From Mixophyes australis (Eukaryota > Chordata > Amphibia > Anura > Limnodynastidae): DNA of 64,000 nt. The notes beneath the pieces were generated by a model. It did not search any database, had not been told where the DNA came from, and was given only the letters and a program-made list of their open reading frames with translations. Shown here one piece after another: positions 22,880 to 34,139 of the stretch. A program made the position numbers and the translations under genes. The DNA lies in the NCBI GenBank assembly GCA_036250195.1, contig JAVHZZ010000011.1:64542101-64606100 (forward strand), read 5' to 3'. Position 1 is the stretch's first letter. The number at the start of each line of letters is the position of its first letter.

Positions 22880-25669
22880 ATGCTTGCAAATGCAAGAAGC
22901 CTGACAGGTAAAATGGGGGAGTTAGAGCTAGTAGCAATGAATGAGCAGTATGATATTATAGGTATTACGGAGACCTGGTGGGATGATACATATGACTGGG
23001 TGGTCAACTTGGAAGGCTATTCTCTATTCAGGAGGGATAGGGTAAATAAAAGGGGAGGAGGAGTATGTCTTTATATTAAGCCAGAATTAAAACCAAGTAT
23101 TCAGGAAGTTATATATGAGAATATTGGTGATAATATAGAGGCATTGTGGGTGAAAATATCCAGCGGAGGAAGAAGTTCAGAGAAGTTGCTGATAGGGATA
23201 TGCTATAAACCGCCAGATATTAGTACGATTGAGGAAGCCCAACTTCTACAGCAAATTGAAAAGGCTACACAACTAGGTCAAATTTTAATTATGGGGGATT
23301 TTAATTATCCGGACATTGATTGGAGCACTGAGACCTGCGGTACAGCTAGGGGAAATAGGTTTCTGAGCACGCTAAAAGACCATTACATGTCCCAATTAGT
23401 AGAGGAACCAACTAGGAACCGGACTATACTGGACCTAGTAATAACAAACAATGTAGACGTAATATCAAATATTCAAGTAAGGGAGCACTTGGGAAACAGT
23501 GATCATAATATGGTCTCTTTTGAAATTAGTTTCCAGAAGCAACGGTATAAGGGATCAACTAGGACTTTAAACTTTAGAAAGGCAAATTTTAATATGCTAA
23601 AGGAGTCTATAAAGAGCATAGACTGGGACAAAGCCTTTGAAGGTAAAAATAGGGAAGAAAAGTGGGCTGTCTTTAAAATGTTGTTGGAAACATACACGTA
23701 TAAGTTCATTCCTATGGGAAATAAATTTAAAAGAATTAAGTCTAAACCAATGTGGCTAAATAAAAAGGTAAGGGAAGAAATGCAAAGGAAGAAGCGTGCA
23801 TTTAAATTGTTTAAGTCTGAAGGGTCAGAGGAGTCCTTCCATAGGTACAAGGAATGTAATAATACATGCAAAAAGGAAATTAGATTGGCTAAATTAGAAA
23901 ATGAAAGGCACGTTGCAAAAGAAAGTAAGACAAACCCCAAAAAGTTTTTTAAGTATATAAATAGCAAAAGGATTAAAAAAGATAATATAGGATCCCTAAG
24001 AAGTGAGATGGGTGAATTGATAAATGATACTAAGGAAAAAGCAGAGGTATTAAACACTTTCTTTTCTTCAGTATTTACTAGAGAGGAACAAATGGTAGAA
24101 GTAATACATAAAAATGGAAATGAAACCATGCCATTAATTAATACTTGGTTGTTAGAGGAAGAAGTCCAAAGGCGACTGAAGAATATTAAGATAAATAAAG
24201 CTCCAGGTCCAGATGGCATACACCCAAGGGTCCTTATGGAGTTAAATTTGGAAATAGCTAGACCGCTATTCTTATTTTTCAGAGATTCAATCTCATCAGG
24301 CTCAGTACCAAGGGATTGGCGAATAGCAGATGTGGTGCCGTTGTTTAAAAAGGGGACGAGATCACAACCAGGGAATTATAGACCTGTAAGCCTGACATCA
24401 ATAGTGGGGAAACTACTGGAAGGTATTTTAAGGGATAGTATTCAGGATTACTTGGTACGCCATAAAATTATTAGTGGGAATACACATGGATTTGTGAGGG
24501 ATAGGTCATGTCAAACTAATCTAATTAGTTTCTACGAGGAAGTTGGTGGAAACTTAGACCAGGGTAGCAAAGTAGATGTGGTCTACTTAGATTTTGCAAA
24601 GGCCTTTGATACAGTGCCACACAAGAGGTTGGTTTACAAAATTAGGGAACTGGGTCTAGGAATCAACATTTGTACTTGGATCGAAAACTGGTTAGAGAAT
24701 AGGGAACAGAGAGTTGTAATAAATAGAACATTTTCTAATTGGTCAAAAGTCTTAAGTGAAGTACCTCAAGGTTCCGTGCTGGGGCCACTCCTTTTTAATA
24801 TATTCATTAATGACCTTGGTGATGGTTTAGAGAGTAAAGTTTCTATTTTTGCAGATGACACTAAACTCTGTAAGGTAATAAAATCAGAGAAAGATGTAGC
24901 TTCTCTACAGAGGGACTTAAATAAACTGGAGGATTGGGCTGCCAAATGGAATATGAGGTTCAACACAGATAAATGTAAGGTTATGCATTCAGGGATCAAA
25001 AACAAGAACGCAATCTATAAATTAAATGGAATTAATTTAGGAGAATCTATAATGGAAAAGGATTTGGGAGTGCTCGTAGACAGTAGACTTAGCAATAGTG
25101 CTCAATGTCAAGCAGCAGCTGCAAGGGCAAACAAAGTATTGGCATGCATAAAAAGGGGCATAGATGCAAGGGAAGACAGTGTAATTTTGCCACTGTATAA
25201 ATCGTTGGTAAGACCTCATCTTTAATATGCAGTACAGTTCTGGGCACCACTCTATAAAAAAGATAATTTGGAACTAGAAAGGGTTCAAAGAAGGGCGACA
25301 AAATTGATAAAGGGTATGGAGTCATTAAGTTATGAGGAAAGGTTAGCCAGTTTAGGCATGTTTACTTTAGAAAAGAGGCGTCTAAGGGGAGATATGATTA
25401 CTATGTACAAATACATTAGGGGTCAATACAGAGAACTTTCATGGGAACTTTTTACCCCAAGGACTATACAAAGGACACGCGGTCACCCTCTAAGGTTAGA
25501 GGAGAGGAAATTTCACAACCAGCAAAGGAAGGGGTTCTTTACAGTAAGGGCAGTCAAGATATGGAATTCATTGCCAGGGAAGGTTGTGATGGCAGATTCA
25601 ATAGATATGTTTAAGAAAGGGTTAGACAAATTTTTAGCGGAAAGGTGTATCCAGGAATACGACCATTAA
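22880..25669 (+). pseudogene. CR1-clade LINE ORF2 (endonuclease plus reverse transcriptase), one nonsense codon
   Basis: The frame starts NARSL-type near residue 3, the hallmark of CR1/L2 endonucleases. Endonuclease motifs follow: ETW (residue 31), GDFN (139) and SDH (207). Reverse transcriptase motifs are [24 protein letters not shown] (from 629) and FADD (657). An in-frame TAA at 25223-25225 interrupts the carboxyl region, after which the same frame runs on from 25226 to a stop at 25667-25669. Family proteins continue through this point, so the codon is a mutation. The rest is open for about 930 codons, so the copy is young. ORF1 is absent, so the insertion is 5'-truncated near 22.8 kb. ORF2 would nick DNA and reverse-transcribe its own RNA at the target. 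Confidence 0.93.
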
Positions 25670-25895
25670 TTAAAATGTAGGATAGTAGTGGAAATAGGGT
25701 AAAAATAGGACTGCAATATTGAGTCTGGGGGGATTTTCACAATTGAAACAGATTGGCGGTTGCTTACTCTGGATGAATTTCAAATATAAGTGCAGGATCG
25801 CAGGAGATCCAAAATAGGTTGAACTTGATGGACTGGTGTCTTTTTTCAACCTCATCAACTATGTTACTATGTTACTTTGTTACTATGTTACTTGT
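25670..25895 (+). mobile_element. CR1 3' untranslated region with terminal octamer repeats
   Basis: The 3' region ends with about four copies of the 8-mer TATGTTAC (25862-25892, one with a base change). Short octamer repeats in place of poly(A) are characteristic of CR1 LINEs. It abuts unrelated sequence, marking the 3' insertion boundary. Confidence 0.88.
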
Positions 25896-25989
25896 CCCCT
25901 CTATGCATTCCCATTCTTCATTACTATTTGTGTTTTATGGTAGCTGCATCCCTGACATTCCCATTTGTAAAATGTCTCTCCCTTTACAC

Positions 25990-26945
25990 TTTCTTTTACC
26001 TATGCCCCTGCACCATCTTCTCCTTTGTCCCTCTCACTTAACCCCCTGCACCACCTTCTCCCCTGGCTCTCTCACACGTATTCTTGCACTACCTTCTCCC
26101 CTGGCACTCTCACATGTCTTCCTGCACCCTCTAACCCCCCTGGCACTCACACGTCTTCCTGCACCCCTTTCTACCCTGGCTCTCTCAACCCTCTCCAAGC
26201 ACCCCCTTCCCCCCTGGCTCTCTCACCCCTCTTCCTGCACCCCCTACCCCTCTGGCTATCTCACCCCTTTTCCTGCACCCCCTACCTCCCTGGCTTTCTC
26301 ACCCCTCTTCCTGCACCCCCTACCCCTATGGCTCTCTCACCCCTCTTACTGCACCCCCTACCCTTCTGGCTCTCTCACCCCTCTTCCTGCACCCCTTATC
26401 CCTCTGGCTATCTCACCCCTTTTCCTGCACCCCCTACCTCCCTACCTCCCTGACTTTCTCACCCCTCTTCCTGCACCCCCTACCCCCTGGCTCTCTCACC
26501 CCTCTTCCTGCACCCCCTACCTCCCTGGCTCTCTCATCCCTCTTCCTGCACCCCCTACCTCCCTGGCTCTCTCACCTTTCTTCCTGCACCCCTTCCCCCC
26601 TGGCTCTCTCACCCCCTTTTCCTGTACCCCCTTCCCCCCTGGCTTTCTCACCCCTCTTCCTGCATCCCCTTCCCCCTTGGCTCTCCCTGCACCCCCTTCC
26701 CCCCTGGCTCTCTCACCTCTCTTCCAGCACCCCCTACCCCTCTGGCTATCTCACCCCTCTTCCTGCACCCCTACCTCCCTGGCTCTCTCACCCCTCTTCC
26801 TGCACCCCCTACCCCTCTGGCTATCTCACCCCTCTTCCTGCACCCCCTACCTCCCTGGCTCTCTCACCCCTCTTCCTGCACCCCTTACCCCTCTGGTTAC
26901 CTCACCCCTCTTCCTGCACCCCTTCCCCCTGGCTCTCTCACCCCA
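25990..26945. repeat. Minisatellite, about 38-bp unit
   Basis: About 25 copies of a unit containing CTCACCCCTCTTCCTGCACC followed by CCCTACCTCCCTGGCTCT. Two alternating versions (TACCCCTCTGGCTATC and TACCTCCCTGGCTCTC) give a higher-order pattern. A 382-codon frame rich in Pro, Leu, Ser and His across the array is a by-product. Confidence 0.92.
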
Positions 26946-26974
26946 TGGCGGGTTCATATATATATAGGAAAAAG

Positions 26975-28590
26975 GTGCAGTCTCCAAGCTTGCAATAAAG
27001 ATACTTTAATAGTAGGCATAGAAAACAATTGCAGGAAGTCTACGTCTTGGTTACATACTCACACCTTTGTCAAGACATGAACTACAAAGTGAGAAACCTC
27101 ATATATACACCCAAATGCCAAATAACTTAGTGTAGTGGATGTTCAGTCTTTTAGAGCAAAATAGGACAAAAATGGATAAGCAATCTAATTTGGAACACCG
27201 TGAGGAAGTTCAAAATCAGAAAAGAAAGATAAAAAATCGGCAAAGGAAGCCAAAATGACATAATCATACATAAAAACCACCACATAATTAGAACTAATAA
27301 AATGACCTTTTGATAACAGAAAATACAGTGAGAGTAGCAAATTATACAATTAATAAATAGATTTTCCCAAATAACCAGGAAACCAAAAGTGCATTCCACA
27401 CTGGACAGCAAACCGGAAATTGTATATAATCTAATAGGAAAATCCATTTCACACTAAAAACAAGCCCAAAAATTCAGAATAGACAAAGAAAACTTAAAAT
27501 TACCAAAATCCATTAATGCTCAATGGCAAAATAATAATATAAAAATACAAATATAAAATAAATTAATTAACCTAAAAAAAAACCCCCAGAAATGCATATC
27601 ACACTTAAAAACAAACCAGAATCTAACAAACTAACACACAATCTATATATGATATTAGGGGACAAGAAAACAAGTATGTACCACAAAAAAAGAAAAAGAA
27701 AAAGGCAGAAGAATAAATATATAAAGGATAATATGGTATTAGCTGATGTCATCACACAATATGCAACGTAAAGTGCAGAAGCATTTTATGAATCATTCAG
27801 CAGTAACATAAATTCATTGTTATAGATTATAATATAGAACACACAAACTATCTATGAACCATATTAATATTGGTATAGAAACATTTTTATAAATTATTAC
27901 CAAAGCAGATAAATATTCATGTACATCATAATAATGTAAAAGCACACAGGAAGCACAACATGATCAAAACATGGATTGATAGTATAATGATACCAATATA
28001 TTATCTCATATAAATGAGTATGATACGATTCATTCTAAAGTGAAAGTTTAAGTATAAAGCAAATAATCATTTGACCTATAATCTCTTATTTGTAGCAATA
28101 TGGTCCATGTGTAGAGTTTTTTCATGAGAATTATATTCAATCCCATAAAGTCCATAACATACATCCAAAATGTGTGCCATAATCAGATTGAGTGCAGACT
28201 GAGTGCACCTCTTGATTCAAAAAGAGACTTCAAATTATGAAAGCTAAAATACAAGCCTCTCAAGTCCCAAAAAATCCAAAGTGTACAGGATTAGCAGGGG
28301 CACATCAAAATGTATACCACAAATTTAGAAGTGCATCTCATATGATATTTAATAAAAAAAATTATGTCCATTTTGTGGATGATTGAAAATATCACCGCCT
28401 CTCATACCCTTACAAATGGTGAAATTGGTGTATCGAAAACTCCCCAGCCTCAAATAGGTCAACCAAATCTCATGAATCATCTTGATGGAAATTTCAGGTC
28501 TCATTAATATATTCTTGAGGTTATGCCCCTTTCTACAGATGTCACTTAGGTAGAACATTTCATAAAACAGAGTCAGTGAATACAATGTGC
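26975..28590 (-). pseudogene. Penelope-like retroelement, 3' part
   Basis: The minus strand encodes, from about 28585 to 28349, RKGHNLKNILMRPEI, then a short TICKGMRGG block, and then (about 28280) FVVYILMCPC. This order resembles the connector and the start of the GIY-YIG endonuclease of Penelope-like elements. Stops and frameshifts follow, and the rest to 26975 is AT-rich. The terminal part has CTTGACAAAGGTGTGAGTAT, as seen in untranslated ends of such elements. The reverse transcriptase domain itself was not found. Family assignment is inference from a short match. Confidence 0.5.
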
Positions 28591-28770
28591 CAAAATTTCG
28601 TAATTGTATCTATTACCACAAAGCTTCCAGTATCATATGTAGTAGACATAACATATTGTTGTTGTGAGTCAAGCACAATTTTATCATTCTCCTTATATAT
28701 TCCTAGATGGATCAATCATGGTTTAGACAGACAAGAATTAATTATATCAATATTGTGGCCCCTCTCTTAG

Positions 28771-28985
28771 GGACAGATTCAATTCAACAAGATGTGCCGC
28801 TGAACATCACTGTGATGGCCGGCTGTGCACATTGCCGCCTATTATGGTACGATATATCCGCTCTTTTTTCTGAGCATCTCTGTGGGGAACTAGGAAAAAT
28901 GAGTGAGGATTTCTTGCTGGACATCACCTTGATGTATCTCCATAGACTGCTTTGGAGACACATTGCTTGCGAGTTGAATCTCCCA
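28771..28985. mobile_element. Possible MITE with GGGACAGATTCAA ends
   Basis: The left bases GGACAGATTCAATTCAACAA and the reverse complement of the right bases, GGGAGATTCAACTCGCAAGC, form imperfect inverted ends. The interior is GC-richer than its surroundings. Target duplication is not clear. Confidence 0.35.
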
Positions 28986-29139
28986 CATTAGAATCTAGAG
29001 CACGTTTCACAGAGTTGCAATTCAGCAATCTCTAAATCAGAATTATTCCCCAAGACTGTAATAATTTGTGATAGTGGAAAGCAAAGGCTGAGAACAGTTA
29101 TATAATAACAGAGTATTATGATCAGTGGATTTCCAGGAT

Positions 29140-29880
29140 TCTCAAATTGTATTCTGGAGGGAATGGTAAGCCAATGGATGGCTTTGCAGAAAAGCACAGC
29201 AGAAGAGGTGTGGCAGAAGTGGAAGAATATTCATGTGTCACATTCAGGACAGATTGCAAATGGGTGGTAGAGAGGAGGAGATGTCAATAATCAAGGTCGG
29301 AGATTTCAAGAACTTCGACAATGGTCTTGGTAGCATCCAGGGAATGGATATAGAATCTTGGCAACACGTATGAGTTAAGAGTGGGAAAAAGGTCAGAGGA
29401 AGACATGTAGATCAGACTGTCTTTGGAATGAGGTAATATTGAAGGTCAAAGGAGCAGAGCATTTGACCAAGACAGGAGGTGTAAAGAGTGAAATTTCAGA
29501 GCCAAGAGCAGAGTCTTATAGTCTTACAGGTATAGGGAGAGTAGTGAAGCAGGCACCAACGGAAATTATAGTGAAAATCATTAGGCACCTTGGTAAGTGC
29601 AGTCTTGGTGGAGTGGAGGGGGTGGAATCCTGATTGTAACAGGTCAATGAGAGAGTAAACGGGGAGTAGAGAAATGGGAAGTAAGGATATGGGGCAGTAT
29701 CTGGGAAGGGTCCAGAGACGTTTTTTTGACAATGGGAATGATGAGTGTGTGTTTGAAGGCAGAGAGTGGCTTAATCCAGGACTGAGGAGACAGTAGAGTT
29801 GTAAAAGGAGATGGCTACATTAGGGCAGGACAAGGTGTTGAGGGAAGAAAGTAATGGTTCAATGGTGGCGTAGAAGCAGG
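29140..29880 (-). pseudogene. Decayed L2 LINE reverse transcriptase
   Basis: The minus strand at about 29700-29570 reads YCPISLLPISLL, then LLQSGFHPLHSTKTALTKV, the conserved start of the L2 reverse transcriptase. Surrounding purine-rich sequence (GGAGTGGAGGGGGTGGAATC) matches the same region of the intact copy at about 63340-63365. Multiple frameshifts show that it is dead. Confidence 0.8.
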
Positions 29881-30073
29881 ATAGGTATCAATAGTATATG
29901 AATGGATACAACAATTTATTTACCATATTTAATCACTATTATAGCAAGATACGTTCTTTATAGCATGAGAGTTTGTGTATTTTTTGTTTGGGTGTGTATG
30001 TAAATATGACAAGGCATGTGTTACTTTTTTTAAGGAAATAATTAAAGATGCATTTGACTAAACTGTAGAACTC

Positions 30074-30529
30074 ATGAAGGACTTCATTGAGGCCTATAGG
30101 TATCAAACCAGCTTGTGGAAAACTAGATCAAAAGAGTACCTCAACAGAAAGAAGAGGAGCTTGGCTTTGGATGAAATGGTGAAAGTGAGCATTCCCCATT
30201 ATCAGGGGCAGCAGTAAAGTGGGTCAAGGGAGAAGATCCAGAACATGAAGACTGTCTTCAAAAGGGAACTTAATAATTTGGATTCCTCTAAAAGCTTAGG
30301 GGCTGAAGATGTTTATATGTCCAAGTTGTGGTATTTTGACCTCCTGCGTTTCACCTGTGATGAAGAATTTGCAAGACAGTCTACTTACAAAGTAGAGATG
30401 GAGTGCAGTTCCTCACCTGATGTTCAACAATCAGACGACATACTGGCAAGTGGCATAATAAGTAAACATACTGTTATGCATAAAATATGTATTTTTCATG
30501 TAGCTGACAATGAAAGTTATTCAATATAA
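30074..30529 (+). pseudogene. MADF/Myb-like DNA-binding protein of a Harbinger transposon
   Basis: From the ATG at 30074 the frame encodes a MADF-type domain: FIEAYRYQTSLWKTRSKEYL, then basic KKRS, then FKRELNNLDSSKSLGAEDVY and a LWYFDLLRF block. This matches the pattern of small DNA-binding proteins that accompany Harbinger nucleases and bring them to the transposon ends. An in-frame TAA at 30215-30217 breaks the domain. It is convergent with the nuclease gene at 30621-31516, the usual layout in this superfamily. A domesticated host gene is unlikely because both genes are broken. Confidence 0.65.
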
Positions 30530-30620
30530 CATACAGTATGAATGTACATACATTACAAAATGTCAGTCTGCGGTGACACAACACTCTCACCATTAAAATA
30601 TTCTAAATAAGCCTCACTGT

Positions 30621-31516
30621 TTAACTTTTTGCCATGTGGCTGGCATGTCTTATCTGTCTTATCTGTGAAGATTTCAGTGGTGCCAACCCTACCACTTCCT
30701 CAACTTCTATAGTATTTTCAATAACATTAGGTGCACTGCGCACACTGGGGCTTTTAAGCCTAAGAAAGTTGTGTAAGTCACAACAAGCCATCACTACCTT
30801 ATTCATGCTGCCATACAGTGGAAGCACATGTTTGCCTTCAATTCTCATAAATATTCATTTCACTATGCCATCTTCAATCCATCTCTGTTATGCAGAGATG
30901 AGTTCCATAATCATCCTGTCTATAGGCTCAAATTAGCACTTCTACACTTCTATTGTATGCTGGCAATGTATATATTTTGTTTGTGTGGTTTTTAATATCT
31001 TGGAACGTTTCGTTTCTATTTTAATTAAAAAAAGTTTGTTTTAAATAATTTCTTTCAACAACCTTAATATGTTGTCCATGCAGAACTTATACAATAGCCT
31101 CACAGTTCTCAGGTACAATCAAACCCAGAGCTTGTGGTGAAATTCATGTGCTGTGCTTGAGATTCATTAGTCAGTGTCCTTCCTGTGGCCAAAAATTGTA
31201 GGGTAGCAACCAGTCTCTGCTCTGCAGATATGTGTCTCCTTAAATGGGTGTCCTCCTTCTGGATGAGTGAGGTGACAAGCTGGAGCAGCTCCTGGAATGT
31301 GGAATAAGCCATCCCCAGGAAATCCTTGAAGTCATCTGGGTTGTTGTCCCATATCTCCTGTAGCAGGGGCATATGTGAAAATGAGTCTCTCATCTGGAAC
31401 CACTCCTTGATCCAACAAGTCAGATTATTTCTTCTTCTTTCTGTCTGTGTTTGCAGTGTTCTTGTCATACCGAGAAGCAACAAAACACAAGCTTTCTGTT
31501 GATTTATTGTGACCAT
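30621..31516 (-). pseudogene. Harbinger (HARBI1-like) transposase, internally deleted
   Basis: The amino part (31516 down to 31109) has the signature FKDFLGMAYSTFQELLQLV, then LIQKEDTHLRRHISAEQRL and LQFLATG, as in HARBI1-like nucleases. The carboxyl part (30848 down to 30621) has KVVMACCDLHNFLRLKS, the conserved end. The roughly 260 bases between are too few for the catalytic DDE core and contain stops. An intact enzyme would cut and paste the element with 3-bp target duplications. The MITEs at 22334, 33388 and 36860 have duplications of that size, so a related enzyme may have moved them (inference). Confidence 0.75.
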
Positions 31517-32400
31517 TATATTAAACTAAATCGTAGTAGTTGTGCAGTTGAAAATGGAGTTGAGGAGCGTACACTACAAACAAAGCTGTACAATAGAATG
31601 AATGGTGATGATGTGTTTCCTTTTACTGAATCTTTGTTTGTGGGTGTTGTGTGAGCTGAGGTTCAGCCTTTTATTTTAATTTATTTAGCATATTGCTGCT
31701 GGGAGGCCATATATCTGCACAGTGTGCACGATTGTTCAAGACAAAGGCTCTGAGAGACAAAAATCACAGCTCAGAGGCTAAATTGTGTAAAAATCATTTA
31801 AAATATCTATAGTGTGTAGGCATGATTCTGCATGCTAATTAGGACTTCAGTTGTTGGTAAACTCTAACAATGTTGCATTGTTAGAAATTTCCTGTAGTGT
31901 GTATCCAGCCTTAGAGGAGCCCTGTAGCTGGAGCAAAATATACCGCAGAAAAACAAATAACATTGTGATACCCAGAGCTTGATTCGGATGGGGTTGTGTG
32001 CACTTTAGTTTGGCCCTTACTGTAAATTGACAACGGCCAAATCCCCCTTCACTCCCCAAAATCGGAGGCTGTAGTAAGTGTCCTTAGCGTACGAATATGG
32101 AGCAGATGGCTGAGTTTACTTGCTGAATCAGACCCAATAAGAGGAATTTTACAGTGCTGCTGATCAGAAATGACAAATAGGGGCATTTTCAGGGATACAA
32201 AAATTCCAGTACAAATCCTTGAAATCTTAGTCTGTCCACATTAGGGACACCAATGCATGTTTAAAAAAATGTCATATGGATTATTACTATTCAAAACTTT
32301 ACACTTAATTGACCACTAAATGATGCAATATTCTTTATATGCATGGGCAGTAAGTTTATTGGTTATATGCAACATCTGGACTGTGATTGCTTATAGTTAG
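31517..32400. other. Non-coding, 3' flank of the minus-strand gene
   Basis: No coding sequence is seen. It lies just beyond the predicted 3' end of the four-exon gene and probably contains the far end of the Harbinger copy, whose terminal repeats I could not identify. Confidence 0.4.
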
Positions 32401-32412
32401 ATTGAAACATTT

Positions 32413-32418
32413 TTTATT
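32413..32418 (-). promoter_or_regulatory. Poly(A) signal AATAAA of the trefoil-like membrane gene
   Basis: TTTATT on the plus strand gives AATAAA on the minus strand, about 18 bases after the stop codon at 32436-32438. This predicts a very short 3' untranslated region. Confidence 0.55.
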
Positions 32419-32435
32419 TATGCAGTTGAATCTTG

Positions 32436-32562
32436 TTAGCCCTCCTTTTTTGGTATCTCATCTTCATCAGGTTCTTTCAGGAGTTCAATCAAATATTTAG
32501 TCAAGTCATCTCTCTTCTTTACTTCCTCTTGATTTTTGTTCTTAATGCCCTTCCGTACTCGC
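32436..32562 (-). CDS. Last exon of a predicted trefoil-like membrane protein (cytoplasmic tail)
   Basis: A good acceptor (CCTTATTTTGTAG just upstream on the minus strand) opens a frame whose first base completes a Trp codon begun by the exon at 38777-38858. The 41 residues start RVRKGIKNKNQEE, positively charged as expected just inside a membrane helix. They continue with a Lys/Glu-rich stretch and end in DEDEIPKKEG before a TAA. No known endocytic or signalling motif is evident. The tail would lie in the cytosol. The exon is not in any recognised repeat. I do not recognise the protein family. Evidence for a real gene is the matching phases, splice sites and stop/poly(A) arrangement. Confidence 0.72.
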
Positions 32563-33387
32563 CTACAAAATAAGGAGGCAGATATTTTTATCCATTGTAA
32601 CATTATTCTATTTCTCAATGGGGGTACTTTTCTGAGCAGAGAGGGTATTTGCATTGGAGCCCAGTCTCTATGTACTGTAAGTTCTGTATTGTTATAATGT
32701 ATTTTAGAATATGATATTTACACTATATTTTTAATTAATATTAGGGGTGTAGTATGTGCCAGTTGTGTAATTTAAAATCACATCACCCGCTAACAAGTTT
32801 GTCATGGGACGCCAATCCACTTCACACTTCCATCCCATCACTGAAGTCATGACCTCCACTAAGGTCTGAAGAGCCATACCAAAAAAATACTCTGCACTAA
32901 CTTAATTACAAGAATGTAAAACAGTCACTAAATCTGTCTGTTGCCTACAAAGTGAATATGCTTAAGTGGCACCACCTCCTCTGGCTCACGGAGCTACATT
33001 AGCTGCACTTCACGTACGTTTGTGCATCCCTTTTACTGAGAGTCATGTCCAATTACATTTTAGTGGATATTTATGGAAGTTTACTAATTGTCTAAAAATA
33101 TGGGCAGCCTCATGACAGTTTATTTTTCCAGTATTTTAATTTTTGTTCACTATTTAAAATAAATAAATAAAAATATACAGATTCGATTATGCTACCAAAA
33201 CAAAGCCCTGTCCAAGACAATACAAATACTGATGAACCATACATATTCCAAAATTATAGAATTAGGATTGGTCATTGAGGTTTACTATGTCTCTAATACA
33301 TGATTAGTGGGGGTACCTGTATAAACAGCTGTGAAAGATTATTACCTTTTTCACTCTATAAAATCACTATTCATAGAAGATAACAAT
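32563..33387. other. Intronic sequence, no feature recognised
   Basis: This lies within the predicted last intron of the minus-strand gene. It is AT-rich, without repeat ends that I can define. Confidence 0.4.
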
Positions 33388-33720
33388 GGTCCTGATTCAT
33401 TAAGGATCTTAACTTAAGAAACTTCTTATTTCAGTCTCCTGGACAAAACCATGTTCATATGCAAGGGGTGCAAATTAGTATTCTCTTTTGCACATAAGTT
33501 AAATACTGACTGTTTTTTCATGTAGCACACAAATACTTGATAGCTTATTTGTACACTGATATTTCAAGTTGATATTTATGTGCTACATGAAAAAACAGTC
33601 AGTATTTAACTTATGTGCAAAACAGAATACTAATTTGCACCCCTTGCATATGAACATGGTTTTGTTCAGGAGACTGAAATAAGAAGTTTCTTAAGTTAAG
33701 ATCCTTAATGAATCAGGCCC
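33388..33720. mobile_element. Fully palindromic MITE, AAT target duplication
   Basis: The two halves are inverted copies: CCTGATTCATTAAGGATCTT at the left and AAGATCCTTAATGAATCAGG at the right. The arms remain complementary inward (GCACATAAGTTAAATACTGA against its complement) to a small centre near 33555. AAT flanks both sides (33385-33387 and 33721-33723). Relatives at 15340 and 37945 are not palindromic, so this copy seems to have arisen by inverted duplication of one end. Confidence 0.92.
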
Positions 33721-34139
33721 AATATTACAATGTCCATATTAAGATATATGTCATACACTTCAGATACACATCTGTAAGGCAGTATTATAGTGTGAAAGGC
33801 AGGAGCGACATATGCAAGAGCTTACTTGCAGAGTCTTAATGCTCTACTGCATTAGAACTTTAAAGATATCAAACCAGTGAGATTTAGCATGTAAGAGTTT
33901 CTGCATCTGCCGCTCTTCATGGTACCGCTGGTTGTCTAGTTCTCATGCCTGCAATGCCATCTTCTAACTCATCAACAGCCAATTAATAAATAAAACAGCA
34001 CACCACATCACAAGAGGCAGAGAGAGTAGTGACATCTTCAAGCCTTGGAGTACCAAGGCAGAACAGCAGGAGAGAAGCAGTAGGACTGGGCAAACCAAAA
34101 ATGATTGAGTCAGTAACTATTAGGCATATTACTTACCAT

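Noticed and set aside
23503..24219. 238-residue minus-strand frame
   Set aside because: It lies antisense to the CR1 polymerase and is a shadow of that coding sequence.
25819..26967. 382-residue Pro/Leu/Ser-rich frame
   Set aside because: It is confined to the 38-bp minisatellite and starts in the CR1 3' end. There is no splice or promoter evidence.
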